Below, piece by piece: positions 49,553 to 60,435 of a stretch of DNA of 64,000 nucleotides. Source of the DNA: Sequoia sempervirens (lineage: Eukaryota > Streptophyta > Pinopsida > Cupressales > Cupressaceae); assembly GCA_007258455.2 (NCBI GenBank), contig VDFB02321317.1, positions 1 through 64,000 on the forward strand, given 5' to 3'. Position numbers and translations under genes: made by a program. The notes beneath the pieces were generated by a model that saw nothing but the letters and a program-made list of their open reading frames with translations, was not told the DNA's origin and made no database searches. Each line of letters opens with the position of its first letter. Within the stretch, counting starts at the first letter, position 1.

Positions 49553-50280
49553 TCAAGCCACTGCGGGACTAGCTTCTATTTTTTCTAATTTACAATCTAC
49601 ATAATCAAATTTTTCAACAATCTTATTTACATTGTCTCCCATACTATGTAAATTTTTTAAACACTGATCAACCTTAATATGAATTACTGAACTATATTGC
49701 CTGAATTCTTGTACAAAAGCAGAGTTTTCTAAGGAAAATTGGCTTATCTTATCAACCTTAGAATTTTTCTTTTCAATAGTTTTCCTGATATATTTTATAT
49801 CTTTGCACAAAGCATCAAATTTTTCTTCAAAATGGTGAAAAAATCTAGACAAATAATTTCTTTGCTTAAATTCTTGACTTGGTTCTTTTTCCCCCAAATC
49901 ATTAGGCTGAAAAGCATATTGGAAATAATTGATATATCCATCAGGTGATTTATAATGGCCTTTAGAGGAGGCCATCATCCATCCTTATAAAATAAAATGT
50001 CATTTCTTCATAATAAGATACAATATTTTCTCTAAGCATAGTCATACTCATCATTGTAAATGAAGAATCTAGATTTTTCTTTTCTTTCCCTTTCCTAGAA
50101 TGATTTGGCCCTTCATTGATGGACTATTCCTCATTTTCTATTTTGACATATAATTGAGCTTTTCTTTCCAAACTTTCTTCACTTCTGAAAGATCTTGATG
50201 GTACATAACAAAGAAAAGGAGAAACAAGAAACCTATTGCTCTAAATTCTAGAAAGAACTTCAACAGTATTTCCTCTTGCA
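49553..50280 (-). pseudogene. N-terminal coiled-coil-like frame of the pararetrovirus
   Basis: A 141-residue frame (49978-49553) begins MMASSKGHYKSPDGYINYF and continues with heptad-like helical sequence (FHHFEEKFDALCKDIKYIRK). Upstream to about 50280 the sequence reads on in broken frames with a Ser/Arg-rich stretch. Its role is not clear; a virion-associated or N-terminal polyprotein segment is possible. Confidence 0.5.
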
Positions 50281-51937
50281 GTGTAGAAAAATGTATACCT
50301 TTACATTTTCACACTTGTTTGGGCCCTCCCTGCTAAAATTGAGCTTCTTTATACCTTATTTAGTCCTATTTTGCATCCACAAGCCTTATTTAATGCATAT
50401 CTCTAAGGATAATCCCGACACTTAACTAATGACCAATCATAATTCATTTTTTTGGGTTGTGTGTTCCAGATCTAGTGATCTAGGACTCATATGCCACCTT
50501 GTGTGTATGGGTCCCACCTAGGTTTTGGGGCTTGATCCTAAATATTGCATTGAACTTAACCTTTTCTTGAAATTTGTGTCCCAAGCTTAGTCTACTGAGA
50601 CTCATACGCCCCAACTAGCATATGAGTATTTCTTTAGCTTGGACCTATTTTGAATTCAATTCTTAGTGGGATTTTATTCTCCTAGATCTGATGCTAGCTT
50701 GTAGTGTTGTAATTTTAGGAAATTTGTCATAAACAAGTAAAAATACAAGCATATTTCACATAATTTCACCTAAGCAATCTTATGAAGTATCCTAACAATC
50801 TAATATTTTCAAGAGAGAATTCCTATAATTTATGAGATCAAGAGCATTGAAGAGCTAATTATCAAGCATTTGGAATAATATTCAAGATTCAAGCATCATG
50901 TCAAAGTCATCATGCATCATGTGTATTTTTGAGCTAGCATTTGTGATGTAGGTTTTCCTACTGGGACTAAATTGCCCAGTTTGGTGTATGATTCCATGTA
51001 CACATCAACAACAACAAAATTCAAGTTTTTCAGATCTTCTTTAGTACTCTCCAGCCTTCTAGGTGCTTCTTTGTTTCTCCTCAATTCTCATTCTAATTTT
51101 AAGTTTCATTTCCTATGTCATATAGTTGTGTTTGCATATTACTTTCATTTCTTTCTTTCTAAGCATTTTCTTAGTGGTGGACCCCCTCTTTTAATCACAC
51201 CTAAACAAACCACCTCTCATATATACCCTTCCCTCAATTGAGTCACTTAGTTGAGGGATCTTGGTTTCCTAATGAACTAAGAGTGAAATAGGTTCCCCCT
51301 TGTTTTCCATTTCCTAAAAGGTGGAGCACCCTATTTCCTTGTGTTCATTTTGGTGAACCCAACCTTTGAACACTTGCATTTCTGATTTGGACAACATCAT
51401 AGTCCTAGATCTAGGTTAACTTTACATTAGATCTTCCATTAGTTAATCTACATTTAGGGCTTCTAAATCTTGCATTAGTGAAAATGCATATAGGTTGCAT
51501 TTTTGCATCTTGCATCATTAAATTTCATTTGAAATCTACCATTACAAAAAGATTTGAATATACAAGATAGAAACCTTAACATTCACTTAGAATTTGTTGA
51601 ATTTAGGGTCAAAACCCTAGTTTGGCACTCATTTGTCGGCTTGGGTGATTTAGTCCATGTGCAGGTTGTCTTACCTGATTTCTAAGAATTTTGTGTTGTT
51701 TGTTTCTCACTGTTTCAACCTTCTAAAAACCCTAACTAGAACTCATTTTCCCTTATGGGTGGTTTAGTCCTGTATCGGACCTGAATCTGCATTTTACAAC
51801 ATTAAAAACCTTGTTTTTGTGTTTCATTTTGTTGTTGTTAGATCTCTGTTTCATATTACTAAGTTTTGGTTTCATTCATTTCATTAAGATATAGCTTAAT
51901 TTGGTTTCATTTCAAATTGCATTTGTAAACATAAGAA
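50281..51937 (+). other. Probable Ty3/gypsy 5' untranslated region
   Basis: T-rich leader-like sequence with recurring phrases (GACTCATACGCCCCA, CTAGATCTAGG, AAACCCTAGTTTGG) leads into the gypsy coding region. Neither an LTR border nor a primer site was identified. The open frame at 50972-51241 is not supported by any motif. Confidence 0.4.
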
Positions 51938-52507
51938 TTGGACTTAAAGCATATCATTTGTCTTGTGTTCATTGCATTTATCTTGCATTCATTGATTGTC
52001 CTTTGCATGAGCTTTCCAACTTTGTGTCCTATTGCTAATACTATAGTGAGATGTAGTTCAAGACTCATGTCATCTCATGATAACACACTCGTCATGGATC
52101 TTGGCTTATCTAGCTCTTCTCATAGTGTTGACACTAGTTCACTAGGTATGAACCATACCCTTGACAACTCTTTACCTTCAAGTAGTGTGATAAGTGTTGA
52201 AATAATGGTTGCTAGTGTCCCTCAAGAAAACATAATCCAAATACATGAAGAGTTAGCAAACCTACAACATCAAGGGACTATTGAAAATATTTCCAACAAT
52301 GCTATTCCTACTATAGATAACATACACTGCATGATTGAAAGTGAACAAGGAATTGAACTTGCACATAACTTAGCTTATATTTTTGGCAAACATTTTACCT
52401 CAATGACTAGTTGTGCTCAAACTTTGAAAAATACTCAAAGTCAAGGAGGAACTCAAATTCCTCCTCTTACAACCATTGCCTCTCTTCCCACCTATACCAA
52501 CCCTTAA
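51938..52507 (+). pseudogene. Gypsy gag N-terminal open frame
   Basis: The 189-residue frame opens with a hydrophobic stretch and continues Ser-rich (LSSSSHSVDTSSLGM), then a helical segment (IQIHEELANLQHQG). No domain is recognised on its own; it is assigned to gag because it leads into the gag core in the same strand. The frame stops at 52505. Confidence 0.5.
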
Positions 52508-52839
52508 GTAACCACAACAATACAACCTACTAGTAATGGCATTCCTACCTTGGGTATTTCGGCTAGCAATCCTTGTACCTTTGTGGCATCTTGAACACCC
52601 TATCTCCTACCACATTACCTCCCATAAGAATTCCATGCACTTCCCCCCCAAACACATAAACACCTCCACCATATTCATGTCCATCTCAAAATACAACCAA
52701 TGACACCATCCTAAACCAAATTTTGCAAAAAAATTCATCCCTTCAAAACAAAATTTCCACCATAAACTAAAATAAAAATGGCCAACCTTCATACTACGTC
52801 AAAAGAAATCCCTTATTCTTGGAGATATTAAGAATGTCG

Positions 52840-53740
52840 ATACCACAAAGTATATAGATTCCTAGGTTTGAGAAATATGGAGGGAAAGGAGATCCTTCTA
52901 ACCATGTTTCCGTTTATACCACCTTATGCAGTGATTTTGTTCTTGAGGATAAGCTCTTGGCTAAGCTTTTCCCTAGTACCTTGAAAGATCCTCCTTACCG
53001 GATAACTCAATTCCTTCATTCAATGAGCTTGTTGAGGCCTTTATCAACCATTTCCAAGTGCATATGACTCCTAAGATGACATTAGCTAATTTGATGAGAT
53101 GTAAGAAAAAGGATGATGAAACTTGGTTACTGACTTCATTTCACGGTACCAAATGCTTTATTCCCAAATCAATGCAAAGATTCCCAATTCGAGCACCTTC
53201 AATGGATGTTCATTGAGAACTTAAAAAGTAAGATGCAAGATAAGCTGGGCATGATGAAGTTTCATTCCTCCGTACACTTGTGTACTACCCTTCCTGATTA
53301 TCAAAACTTGGTTAGTAGTCGTGCAACAATTTAACCCACCTCTAGTCATCCTAAAAAGTCTAAATCTACAAATCAAAACAATTACCAACCTTTTAGGAAA
53401 TAGAACAAAGGCTTCCTTGAACTAAATCCCCCTCAACCAACCCAACCTGTTGATACCCAAGTGGATTCTATAAAGAAGACAACTCCTTTTACATTTGGGG
53501 ATCGGGCTAGACAATTTACTCCCTTACCTGATACCCTCTATAACACCATGTTACAACTTTTATAGAAGAACTTGATTTCCTTACCTCCCGTTAAAACTCT
53601 CGATCCTAATAATCCTTTACCTCCAAACATTAGATCAAATTCCTATTGTCATTTCCACCGACAAAATGGACATGATACAAAACATTGTAAGCATCTTAAA
53701 CGTCGTGCAAGACCTCATTGATTCAAATTGGAGGTGTGAA
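52840..53740 (+). pseudogene. Gypsy gag core and CHHC-like knuckle
   Basis: Translation around 52870-53090 gives YGGKGDPSNHVSVYTTLCSDF-type sequence (in shifted frames) followed by LAKLFPSTLKDPPY and a FINHFQVHM-like block. This is the plant Retrotrans_gag signature. Near 53645 is YCHFHRQNGHDTKHCKHLK, a CX2HX4HX4C-like version of the gag knuckle. Several stops and frameshifts break it. Confidence 0.72.
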
Positions 53741-53859
53741 TGATAAAGGAAATAAGTTTGTTGCCCCTCCCAACCAAAACTTGCAAATCTTTACCAACCC
53801 CATGCCAAATCATAATATCTCATTTGTAAAAGCTAACTAGTGAAACTAAGAAGAATGAT

Positions 53860-54352
53860 GTGATGAATGTTGACACGGATGATGACAACATGGATACTAA
53901 TGAAGAAAGTCCTATGGATAATATGGTTGGATTCATTGAAATTCTACCTCGTAAGGGCCAAACTAAAATGCCTCTTGACATTTCTTTCTCCTCAAAATAT
54001 ATAATTATAAATACACCTTATGGTCTTCTTTACATATCCAGTTGAATCAACGAAAATCCCACTAATGGGATATTAATTGATCTCGTCTGTGGAGAGAAAG
54101 TGATCACTGATGAATTCTTAATTTTGCATGAACTAATATGACAAATCAAAAGCATGGATAAAAATGCATAATGGTTATGCTTGCCCTATGATTGGTTTGA
54201 TCATTGTTCCTTTGAAAGTTGGACTAAAAAAATTAGATGTCTCATTTTCCATCATCCCGACATCAGATCAATTCCATGTGAATCTTGTTTATCCATGGCT
54301 ACGCTCCATGGAAGTCATATTGTCGGTTGTGCTTAGAATTTTAAGAAATTGA
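53860..54352 (+). pseudogene. Gypsy protease region
   Basis: Frames at 53860-54045 and 54164-54352 contain NTPYGLLYISS and then IGLIIVPLKVG..LDVSFSIIPTSDQFHVNL, ending YPWLRSMEVI. This pattern is seen in the protease-linked region of plant gypsy polyproteins (LPLKVG, LDVSF.VIPT, GLPWL..M). The catalytic DTG/DSG is not seen in frame. Confidence 0.6.
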
Positions 54353-54386
54353 GAAATTATCTTTTTCCAAAAGATAATGTCTCCAT

Positions 54387-54725
54387 TCAAGAATTTTATG
54401 TAATCATTCAAGATATTCAGTTTATGGTCAAGAATTTTATGTAATCATTCAAGAACTTAAGAAATGGAGACATTATCTTTTTCCAGAAGAATTTGCTTTG
54501 TTTACTGATCACCAAGCACTCCAATACTTGAGTAGCCAAGCCAAGTTGAGTCAAAGACACATGAAATGTGTTGATTTTTTACAAAGTTATACATATTTTT
54601 TGAAATATAGGAGTGGGAAGTCTAACAGAGTTGTTGATGCTTTGAGTAGAAGGCAAGGTTTATTCATTGAACTGGAGGTTGAAGTTGTGGGTTTTGATGA
54701 GCTCAAGGAAATGTATGAAGGATAA
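54387..54725 (+). pseudogene. Gypsy RNase H fragment
   Basis: From about 54428 the frame reads EFYVIIQELKKWRHYLFPEE, then LFTDHQALQYLSS and a long stretch ending RVVDALSRR, the C-terminal half of gypsy RNase H. The first catalytic half and all of RT are missing. Confidence 0.78.
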
Positions 54726-54779
54726 TTGGATTTTAGAGAGGCACAGAGGGCTTGTAAGGAGCCTCTTGTTGCATAAATA

Positions 54780-55655
54780 ACCAAGTGGTTGGATTATTTA
54801 ATCCAAGATGGCATGATGTTCAAAGGTAATCAATTGTGCATCTGTAGAAGTTCCATGAGATTGAATTTAATTAAGGAGAAACATAGTGGTGGACTTGCAA
54901 GGCACTTTGGTTTTGATAAGAATATTTGATTGGTTGGAGAGAAGTATTATTGGCCTCAATTGCAACAAGATGTAAGGAAGTATGTGCAAGGTTGTAGGGT
55001 GTGTCAAGTGGCAAAGGGGGTTAGTCAAAACACTGGTTTGTATCAACCACTACCTATACCCGAGAGACCATGGGAGGACATAAGTATGGATTTTGTTCTT
55101 GGTTCTCCAAGGACACAAAGAGGACATGATTCCATCTTTGTTGTGGTAGATATATTCTCTAAAATGGAAAATTTTGATCCTTGTCATAAGACTAATGATG
55201 TAGTAAATGTTGCAGATTTATTTTTCAAGGAAGTTGTGAGGCTTCATTGAATTCAAAAGAGCATTGTTTCTAACAGGGATACCAAGTTTATTGGCTACTT
55301 CTGGAGGACTTTGTAGAAGAATCTTAACACTGAATTAAAGTTTTTCTCAGCATACCATCCTCAAACAGATGGTCAAATGGAGGTGATGAATAGGAGTTTG
55401 GAAAATTTGTTGAGATGCTTGGTTGGAGAAAAACCAAAAGGATGGGACTTGATCCTACCACAAGTTGAGTTTGCCTATAACAACTCAGTCAATAGAAGCA
55501 CAAGTAAGTCACCATTTCAGTTTGTCTATGGCAACAACCCAAGAGTTGTATTAGACCTGAATAAGATTGATAAAGGTGTGAAAAAGAGTGCAAATGTAGA
55601 GGATTTTGAAGAGCATATGAAAAGCCTACATGATGAGGTGAGAACATATCAATAA
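54780..55655 (+). pseudogene. Gypsy integrase
   Basis: The zinc-binding HHCC module is present (HSGGLARHFGFD, then GCRVCQ). The core has the first Asp in [11 protein letters not shown], the second in SNRDTKFIG, and the Glu region QMEVMNRSLENLL followed by WDLILPQVEFAYNNSVNRST. In-frame stops occur at about 54929 and 55248, and the FWRTL/KNLN segment is broken by another. Confidence 0.82.
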
Positions 55656-55687
55656 AATGAATAAATTCTTACAAAACTAATGTTGAT

Positions 55688-56097
55688 TTGAAGAGGAGAC
55701 ACAAGGAATTTCAGGTTGGAGATGAAGTGATGGTGCACCTCAGGAAGGAAATATTTCTCGTGCGTACATATAACAAGCTCAAGACAAAGAGGATTGGCTC
55801 GTGCAAGATTGTAAAAAGGCATGATTCTGGTAATGCATATGAGGTAGAATTACCCAATGAGCTTAATATTTCTCCATTTTTTAATATTTTAAATCTAACT
55901 ATATTCCATGAAGGTGACAATGATGAAGTTACAATAATTAAGAAACCTCAAGCACTGACACCTACTTTAGGGAATGAGAAGATTGAGACAATTCTTGACA
56001 ATCAAGTGAAAAAGAGCACAAGGAGGAAGCAATACATGGAGTATTTGGCGAAATGGTTCAGGAGACCTATGGAGGATTCTTCATGGTTATCTGAGAT
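55688..56097 (+). pseudogene. Gypsy integrase C-terminus and chromodomain
   Basis: EFQVGDEVMVHLRKE, YNKLKTKRIGSCKIVKR and NAYEVELP form the GPY/F module. Next come ILDNQVKKSTRRKQYMEYL and AKWFRRPMEDSSWLSE, a chromodomain of the chromovirus type, which is thought to guide integration to marked chromatin. The aromatic cage residues look partly changed. The reading frame runs without a stop into copia sequence at about 56098. Confidence 0.8.
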
Positions 56098-56520
56098 TGG
56101 GGATAAAAGAAAGTTCATCGAATTTGAAGATTATACAGGTAGATCAGTCAAGTTTGGAAATGGCTTTTCTATTCAAATCAAAGGAAAAGGGGTACTATAT
56201 CCCTAGATCATGATACACCATTGCATGATGTATACTATGTAGAAGGCCTAAAACATAACCTCCTGAGTGTAAGCCAAATTTGTGACAATGGATTTGATGT
56301 TCTATTTAATGCTCAAGGTTGTGAAATAAGAAAAAAACCAAGAAAAATATTTGCAACAAGGTTAAGGACAAGAGGAAATATTTATAATCTTCAAGAGACT
56401 GTAAACATAGATAAAGATGGGCATGTTTGCTTTATGGGCCAAGTTAAGGAAAGTTGACTATGGCATAGGAGGCTTGGACATATAAACTTTGACAATCTTA
56501 TCAAGGGCAGCAAAAACTAG
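56098..56520 (+). pseudogene. Copia protease end and GAG-pre-integrase
   Basis: KFIEFEDYTGRSVKFGNG and IQIKGKG are the end of the copia protease region. HDVYYVEGLKHNLLSVSQIC and then LWHRRLGHINFDNL form the GAG-pre-integrase module with its HHxxC-type start. Stops interrupt at about 56204, 56456 and 56518. Confidence 0.8.
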
Positions 56521-56523
56521 AAT

Positions 56524-57337
56524 GTGAGAAATATGTCACTCATCTCTAAGCCAATCAGCAGCACTTGCAAGGAATTCCAACTAGGTAAGCAAACAAAAAT
56601 CAGTTTTAAGCCCAAAGAGTACTCTTTTATTAGACCTTTACAAACTTTTCATATTGATTTATGTGGTCCTACAAGGTCAAAGTTATTAAATGTTCAAAGA
56701 TACTTTATGCTTTTCATTGATCATTATTCTAGGATGACTTAGGTGACTTTTTTGAAGCATAAACCAAAAGCATTCAAGATAGATTTAGGATCTTTAGAAA
56801 GATGGTTGAAAGAGAAACATATTTGAAGATCAAATGCCTGAGATCATATAAGGGTGGAGAGTAAACTTCAAAAGAGTTTGAGGACTAATGTGAAAACCAT
56901 GGCATTAGAAGGCAATATTAAGCCTCTAGGACACCACAACAAAATAGAGTAGCTAAAAGAAAGAATAGAACAGTCAAGGAGATGGCAAGAACAATGCTTC
57001 ATGATGCAAATCTACCTAACACCTATTGGAAAGAAGCAGTTCATAAACAATATATAATCTAAATAGAGTGCAATTAAGGGTAAAAAATAAACATACTCCA
57101 TATGAATTGTGGTATGGTAAGTTAACAAATGTTGATTATTTCAAAGTTTTTGGTAGTAAATACTTTATCAAGAGAGATGATAAAAATTTGGGTTGTTTTC
57201 AATCTAGATGTGATGAAGGTATTTTCTTAGGCTACTCTACACATACCAAATCCTATAAGTGTTTTAATAAAAGACTCAAAAGAGTAGTTGAAAGTACTAA
57301 TGTTAAAGTTGATGAAAGGTTGCAGCCTTGTGAATAG
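56524..57337 (+). pseudogene. Copia integrase core, decayed
   Basis: LQTFHIDLCGPTRSKL contains the first catalytic Asp, followed by YFMLFIDHYSRMT. The central part (56745-57065) is frameshifted and the second Asp and the Glu are not in frame. The C-terminal part is clean again from 57068: NKHTPYELWYGK, then FKVFGSKYFI and EGIFLGYSTHTKSYKCFN. Confidence 0.78.
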
Positions 57338-57382
57338 CAGATAGAAGATAATGAAGAAGAAGGTTATGTATCACAAGAAGAG

Positions 57383-58330
57383 GTGGAAGTTCAAGTGGAA
57401 GAAGGTACTCCTGAAAAGCCTATGGAGTCAATAGTGAAAAATCCATCAAAAACTCTACAAAGAGATCATCCTCAAGATTTGATCATTAGGGACAAAAATA
57501 CTAGTGTGCAAACAAGAAGAAAGCTTGCCAACACAAGTGATCAAGTACGTGTATGCTTCATCTCAGAAATAGAACGAAAACCTTACATAAAAGCCAACAA
57601 AGATGAGTTTTGGGTTAAAGCCATGAAGGAAGAGTTAGGTCGGATTGAAAAGAACAAGATATGGGAACTTGTTCCTAAACCTAAAGACAAGAATGTTATT
57701 GGGGAAAAATAGGTCTTTAGAAATAAACTTGATGACAAAGGCAATGTTGTTAGGAACAAGGAAAGGCTTGTTTGCAAAAGGTATTCTCAAATTGAAGGTA
57801 TTGATTTTGATGAGACATTTGCACCTGTGTCTAGGCTTGAAGCCATAAGGATGTTCTTAGATTTCCCTATTTACAAAAACTTTAAGGTATACCAAATAGA
57901 TGTAAAATCAGTATTTCTCAATGGATATCTTCAAGAATAGGTCTATATGGAACAACTTGAAGCATTTTAGTGTGAAGGAGATTATGTTTATAGACTGAAA
58001 AAGGCATTGTATGGGTTGAAACAATAACCTAGAGCATGGTATTCTACGTTAGACAAGCATCTACAAGATCAAGGATTCACAAAAGGTGGAGTGGACAACA
58101 ACTTATATTGCATGTCTAAAGGTGAAAAAAATTGTGTGGTTATTGTTTATGTGGATGATATCATTTTTGGGAGCAATGATGAAAATATGAGCCAAACTTT
58201 TCCTAACATTATGAAATTTGAATTTGAAATGTTCATGCTTGGAGAGTTGTCTTTCTTTCTTGGCTTACAGGTTTCACAACTTGACGAGGGAATTTTTATC
58301 TCTCAAGTTAAGTATGCAAAATAAATGCCC
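57383..58330 (+). pseudogene. Copia reverse transcriptase, broken by stops
   Basis: The blocks appear in order: [78 protein letters not shown], and YVDDIIFGSNDENM with the catalytic YVDD intact, then LGELSFFLGLQVSQ. The DVKSVFLNG block has S for the usual A (DVKSAFLNG). In-frame stops lie at about 57710, 57938, 57968, 58025 and 58321. An acidic linker (57383-57480) precedes the RT. Confidence 0.85.
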
Positions 58331-59097
58331 AAGAAGTTTCAAATGGAAGATTGCAGGCCTATTGGTATTCCTATGGTAATAGATTGTAAGTTAACCAAAG
58401 ATGATGACTCACCTAATGTAGATCAAACCACTTTCAGATCTATTATAGGTAGTCTATTATATTTAACATCCTTTTGACTTGATATCATGCAAGAAGTATG
58501 TTTGGTGGCAAGGTTTCAATCCTCTCCTAAGCAATCTCACTTGAATGCAGTCAAAAGGATCTTTAGATATCTCAAAGGAACAATAGATTATGGCTTATGG
58601 TATCCTAGATCTAATGATTTCACTTTGCTTGCATATACTGATGTTGATTAGGCAAAATGTCTTGATGATAGAAGTATTAGTGGAGGAGCATTCTTATTGG
58701 GTGGAAAGTTAGTATCCTGGTATAGCAAGAAACTGAAATTAGTGTCCTTATCAACTGATGAAGCAAAATATATTGTCGTTGCTTCATGTTGTTATCAAGT
58801 ACTTTGGATGGTTCAAACTCTCAAGGAAATTAAGGTAGATGTACCTCAACCTGTTATCATTCTATGTGATAACACTAGTGCAATAAATATCTCCAAGAAC
58901 ATTGTTATGCAATCAAGAACTAAGCACATTAAATTAGATATTATTTTTCGAGGGAAAAAGTTTTAGCAAATGAGGTTGTTTTGGATTATGTAGCTTCAAG
59001 TGATTAGGTAACTAATATCTTTACAAATCCATTAGCCAAGGAGGTTTTTGAGCAGTTGAGAGAGAGACTAGGTGTTCTTTCTCTTGCCTCTCTTCAC
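58331..59097 (+). pseudogene. Copia RT end and RNase H
   Basis: FRSIIGSLLYLT, then QSHLNAVKRIFRYLKGT and YTDVD mark the RT/RNase H transition. SWYSKKLKLVSLSTDEAKYI, ILCDNTSAINISKN and SRTKHIKLDII are the RNase H motifs. Stops interrupt at about 58474, 58651 and 58964, and the frame decays after that. Confidence 0.83.
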
Positions 59098-59179
59098 TAA
59101 AACAAATAATTTATGCATGGTTTCAAGGGGAGCTTATCTCTTTATTCTATATCCCTAAACAGTAGTATGGTACATTTTA

Positions 59180-60290
59180 ATGACAGTTCATTTTTGTGGT
59201 TCATGACAGTTGTTTAAAGTGGTTAGTGACAATTGTTAGCTACAATATGGTGATTTTGTTTTGCATGCTAATCTTATTCTTAACAATGATATGGTGAAGT
59301 GGTATTAGTGTTTGGAGATATACTTTGCATGAACATATTGATCTTTAATAGTAGTCTTCATACTTGATATGACAATGCTCTCCATGGTTGGTTTTGGTTG
59401 TGACAATGGTTTCTTGTTGCTAATGAATCTTGCTTGTGATAGTGGTATGCATTTACATCCTTCTTTCGCCATTGGATCACATCTTTGATAGTTGACAGTG
59501 GTCTCTTATGCATCTTTCTCTTGCTTGACAGTGTATCTTGCTAAAAGAGGTTTGAACAATGATAGTGGTATGGAATAGTAGCTTAATGATTGCACAGTCA
59601 TTATGAATAGGAGCTAAAGGGAACTCTGCTATTGTGAACTCTTTTGAAAGTATTCAAAGCATAGGACTAACATAATAGTGAACAAGTGAATATTTATAAG
59701 CTGAAGGAGGAGCAAATCGCAGGTGAGGACAATACCTTATTCTATCAATCTAATTTTCTTGAATGTTTGATTACTATGGATGGTATATTGATATGCCAGT
59801 ATGTAGACAAGATTCCTTTAAATGGAACTCTTTTGCAGAGGCAGTAGGATGACAATGCAATACAAGTGAATTTGTGGATCAAAAGTTACATCTTGACAAT
59901 GCTATTTACTTTGAATAGACAGTGTATCTTTGTGTTGTGCATAGCCAAATAACCATAAGACAACTTGATAACAGTGCTTTATTAATGTTGTATTGACCCT
60001 GTTGATAGTGATTTGTCTTTAGTTACTTTGCGAGACACTTATTACAGGGATCTTATAACAACGCGAGTATGATGACAGTCTTGGCATGTTTTCTTATCAA
60101 GATATATCTATCTTGTGGGAGGAGTAAACTCTTTCTTAGATCTCTGTCATAGCCTTCTATCATTTCTTGAACATTTTTTGAATTACTGGTTCTTTGCTTT
60201 CAATGGTGCTATTGTGCAGTGTTATTGATGTCATGTTTGGGTATGCATCAAGGAGTAGATATGCAGATATTGACAGTGATTGTAGTGTTG
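59180..60290 (+). repeat. Dispersed short motif array (TGAYARTG) before the polypurine tract
   Basis: TGACAGT or TGACAGTG occurs at 59181, 59204, 59493, 59526, 60073 and 60271. TGACAATG occurs at 59370, 59401, 59850 and 59894, and TGATAGTG at 59437, 59560 and 60003. Spacing is irregular, mostly tens of bases to about 300. No open frame accounts for them. They fill the untranslated stretch between the RNase H end and the polypurine tract. Confidence 0.65.
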
Positions 60291-60401
60291 CTTTGTGTAA
60301 TGAAAGTCTTGAGCTACATTGCTAGTGCTCACATGGTCAGTACTATCCATTTTTCATCTCTCAATCTTAGTTTGAAGCTACTCTAAGTTGTCTTTCATGT
60401 C

Positions 60402-60416
60402 AAAGGGGGAGAGAGT
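60402..60416 (+). other. Polypurine tract of the copia element
   Basis: AAAGGGGGAGAGAG is typical of copia polypurine tracts. An LTR starting TG should follow, but only about 20 bases of non-NLR sequence separate it from the NLR fragment, so the 3' LTR is missing. Confidence 0.7.
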
Positions 60417-60435
60417 GAGTGCAAAATTTACAATA

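Larger units (their letters stand above)
46119..50280 (-). mobile_element. Endogenous pararetrovirus relic (Caulimoviridae-like)
   Basis: The order on the minus strand is an N-terminal coiled-coil-like frame, a coat-protein region with a CCHC knuckle, an aspartic protease, a reverse transcriptase and RNase H. No LTRs, primer site or integrase were found around it, which fits a pararetrovirus better than Ty3/gypsy. The RT contains a FEWNVMPFGLMNAP-type block (in a shifted frame) and a YIDD box, as in caulimovirids. Multiple stops and frameshifts in every region mean it cannot encode functional proteins. A movement protein is not recognisable. Lineages of this family are known to be endogenous in gymnosperms; assignment to a named genus was not attempted. 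Confidence 0.78.
51938..56097 (+). mobile_element. Mosaic Ty3/gypsy retrotransposon lacking reverse transcriptase
   Basis: In order along the plus strand: an N-terminal gag frame, the gag core, a knuckle-like motif, the protease region, then directly RNase H, integrase and chromodomain. The reverse transcriptase is missing. The join at about 54361-54490 carries both inverted and direct repeats. The gag and protease resemble non-chromovirus gypsy lineages, while the C-terminal half is a chromovirus. The element could therefore be a recombinant of two lineages, or one element with a large deletion. No LTRs are identified at either end. Confidence 0.75.
56098..60416 (+). mobile_element. Ty1/copia element, Sirevirus-like, 5' and 3' truncated
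   Basis: It starts inside the copia protease/GAG-pre-integrase region, fused to the gypsy chromodomain. It continues through integrase, reverse transcriptase and RNase H, then about 1.3 kb of non-coding sequence, and ends at a polypurine tract AAAGGGGGAGAGAG. The RT blocks YVDDIIFGS and GELSFFLGLQVSQ are of the kind seen in Sireviruses, as is the long untranslated stretch before the polypurine tract. No gag, 5' LTR or 3' LTR remains. Many stops are present. Confidence 0.78.
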
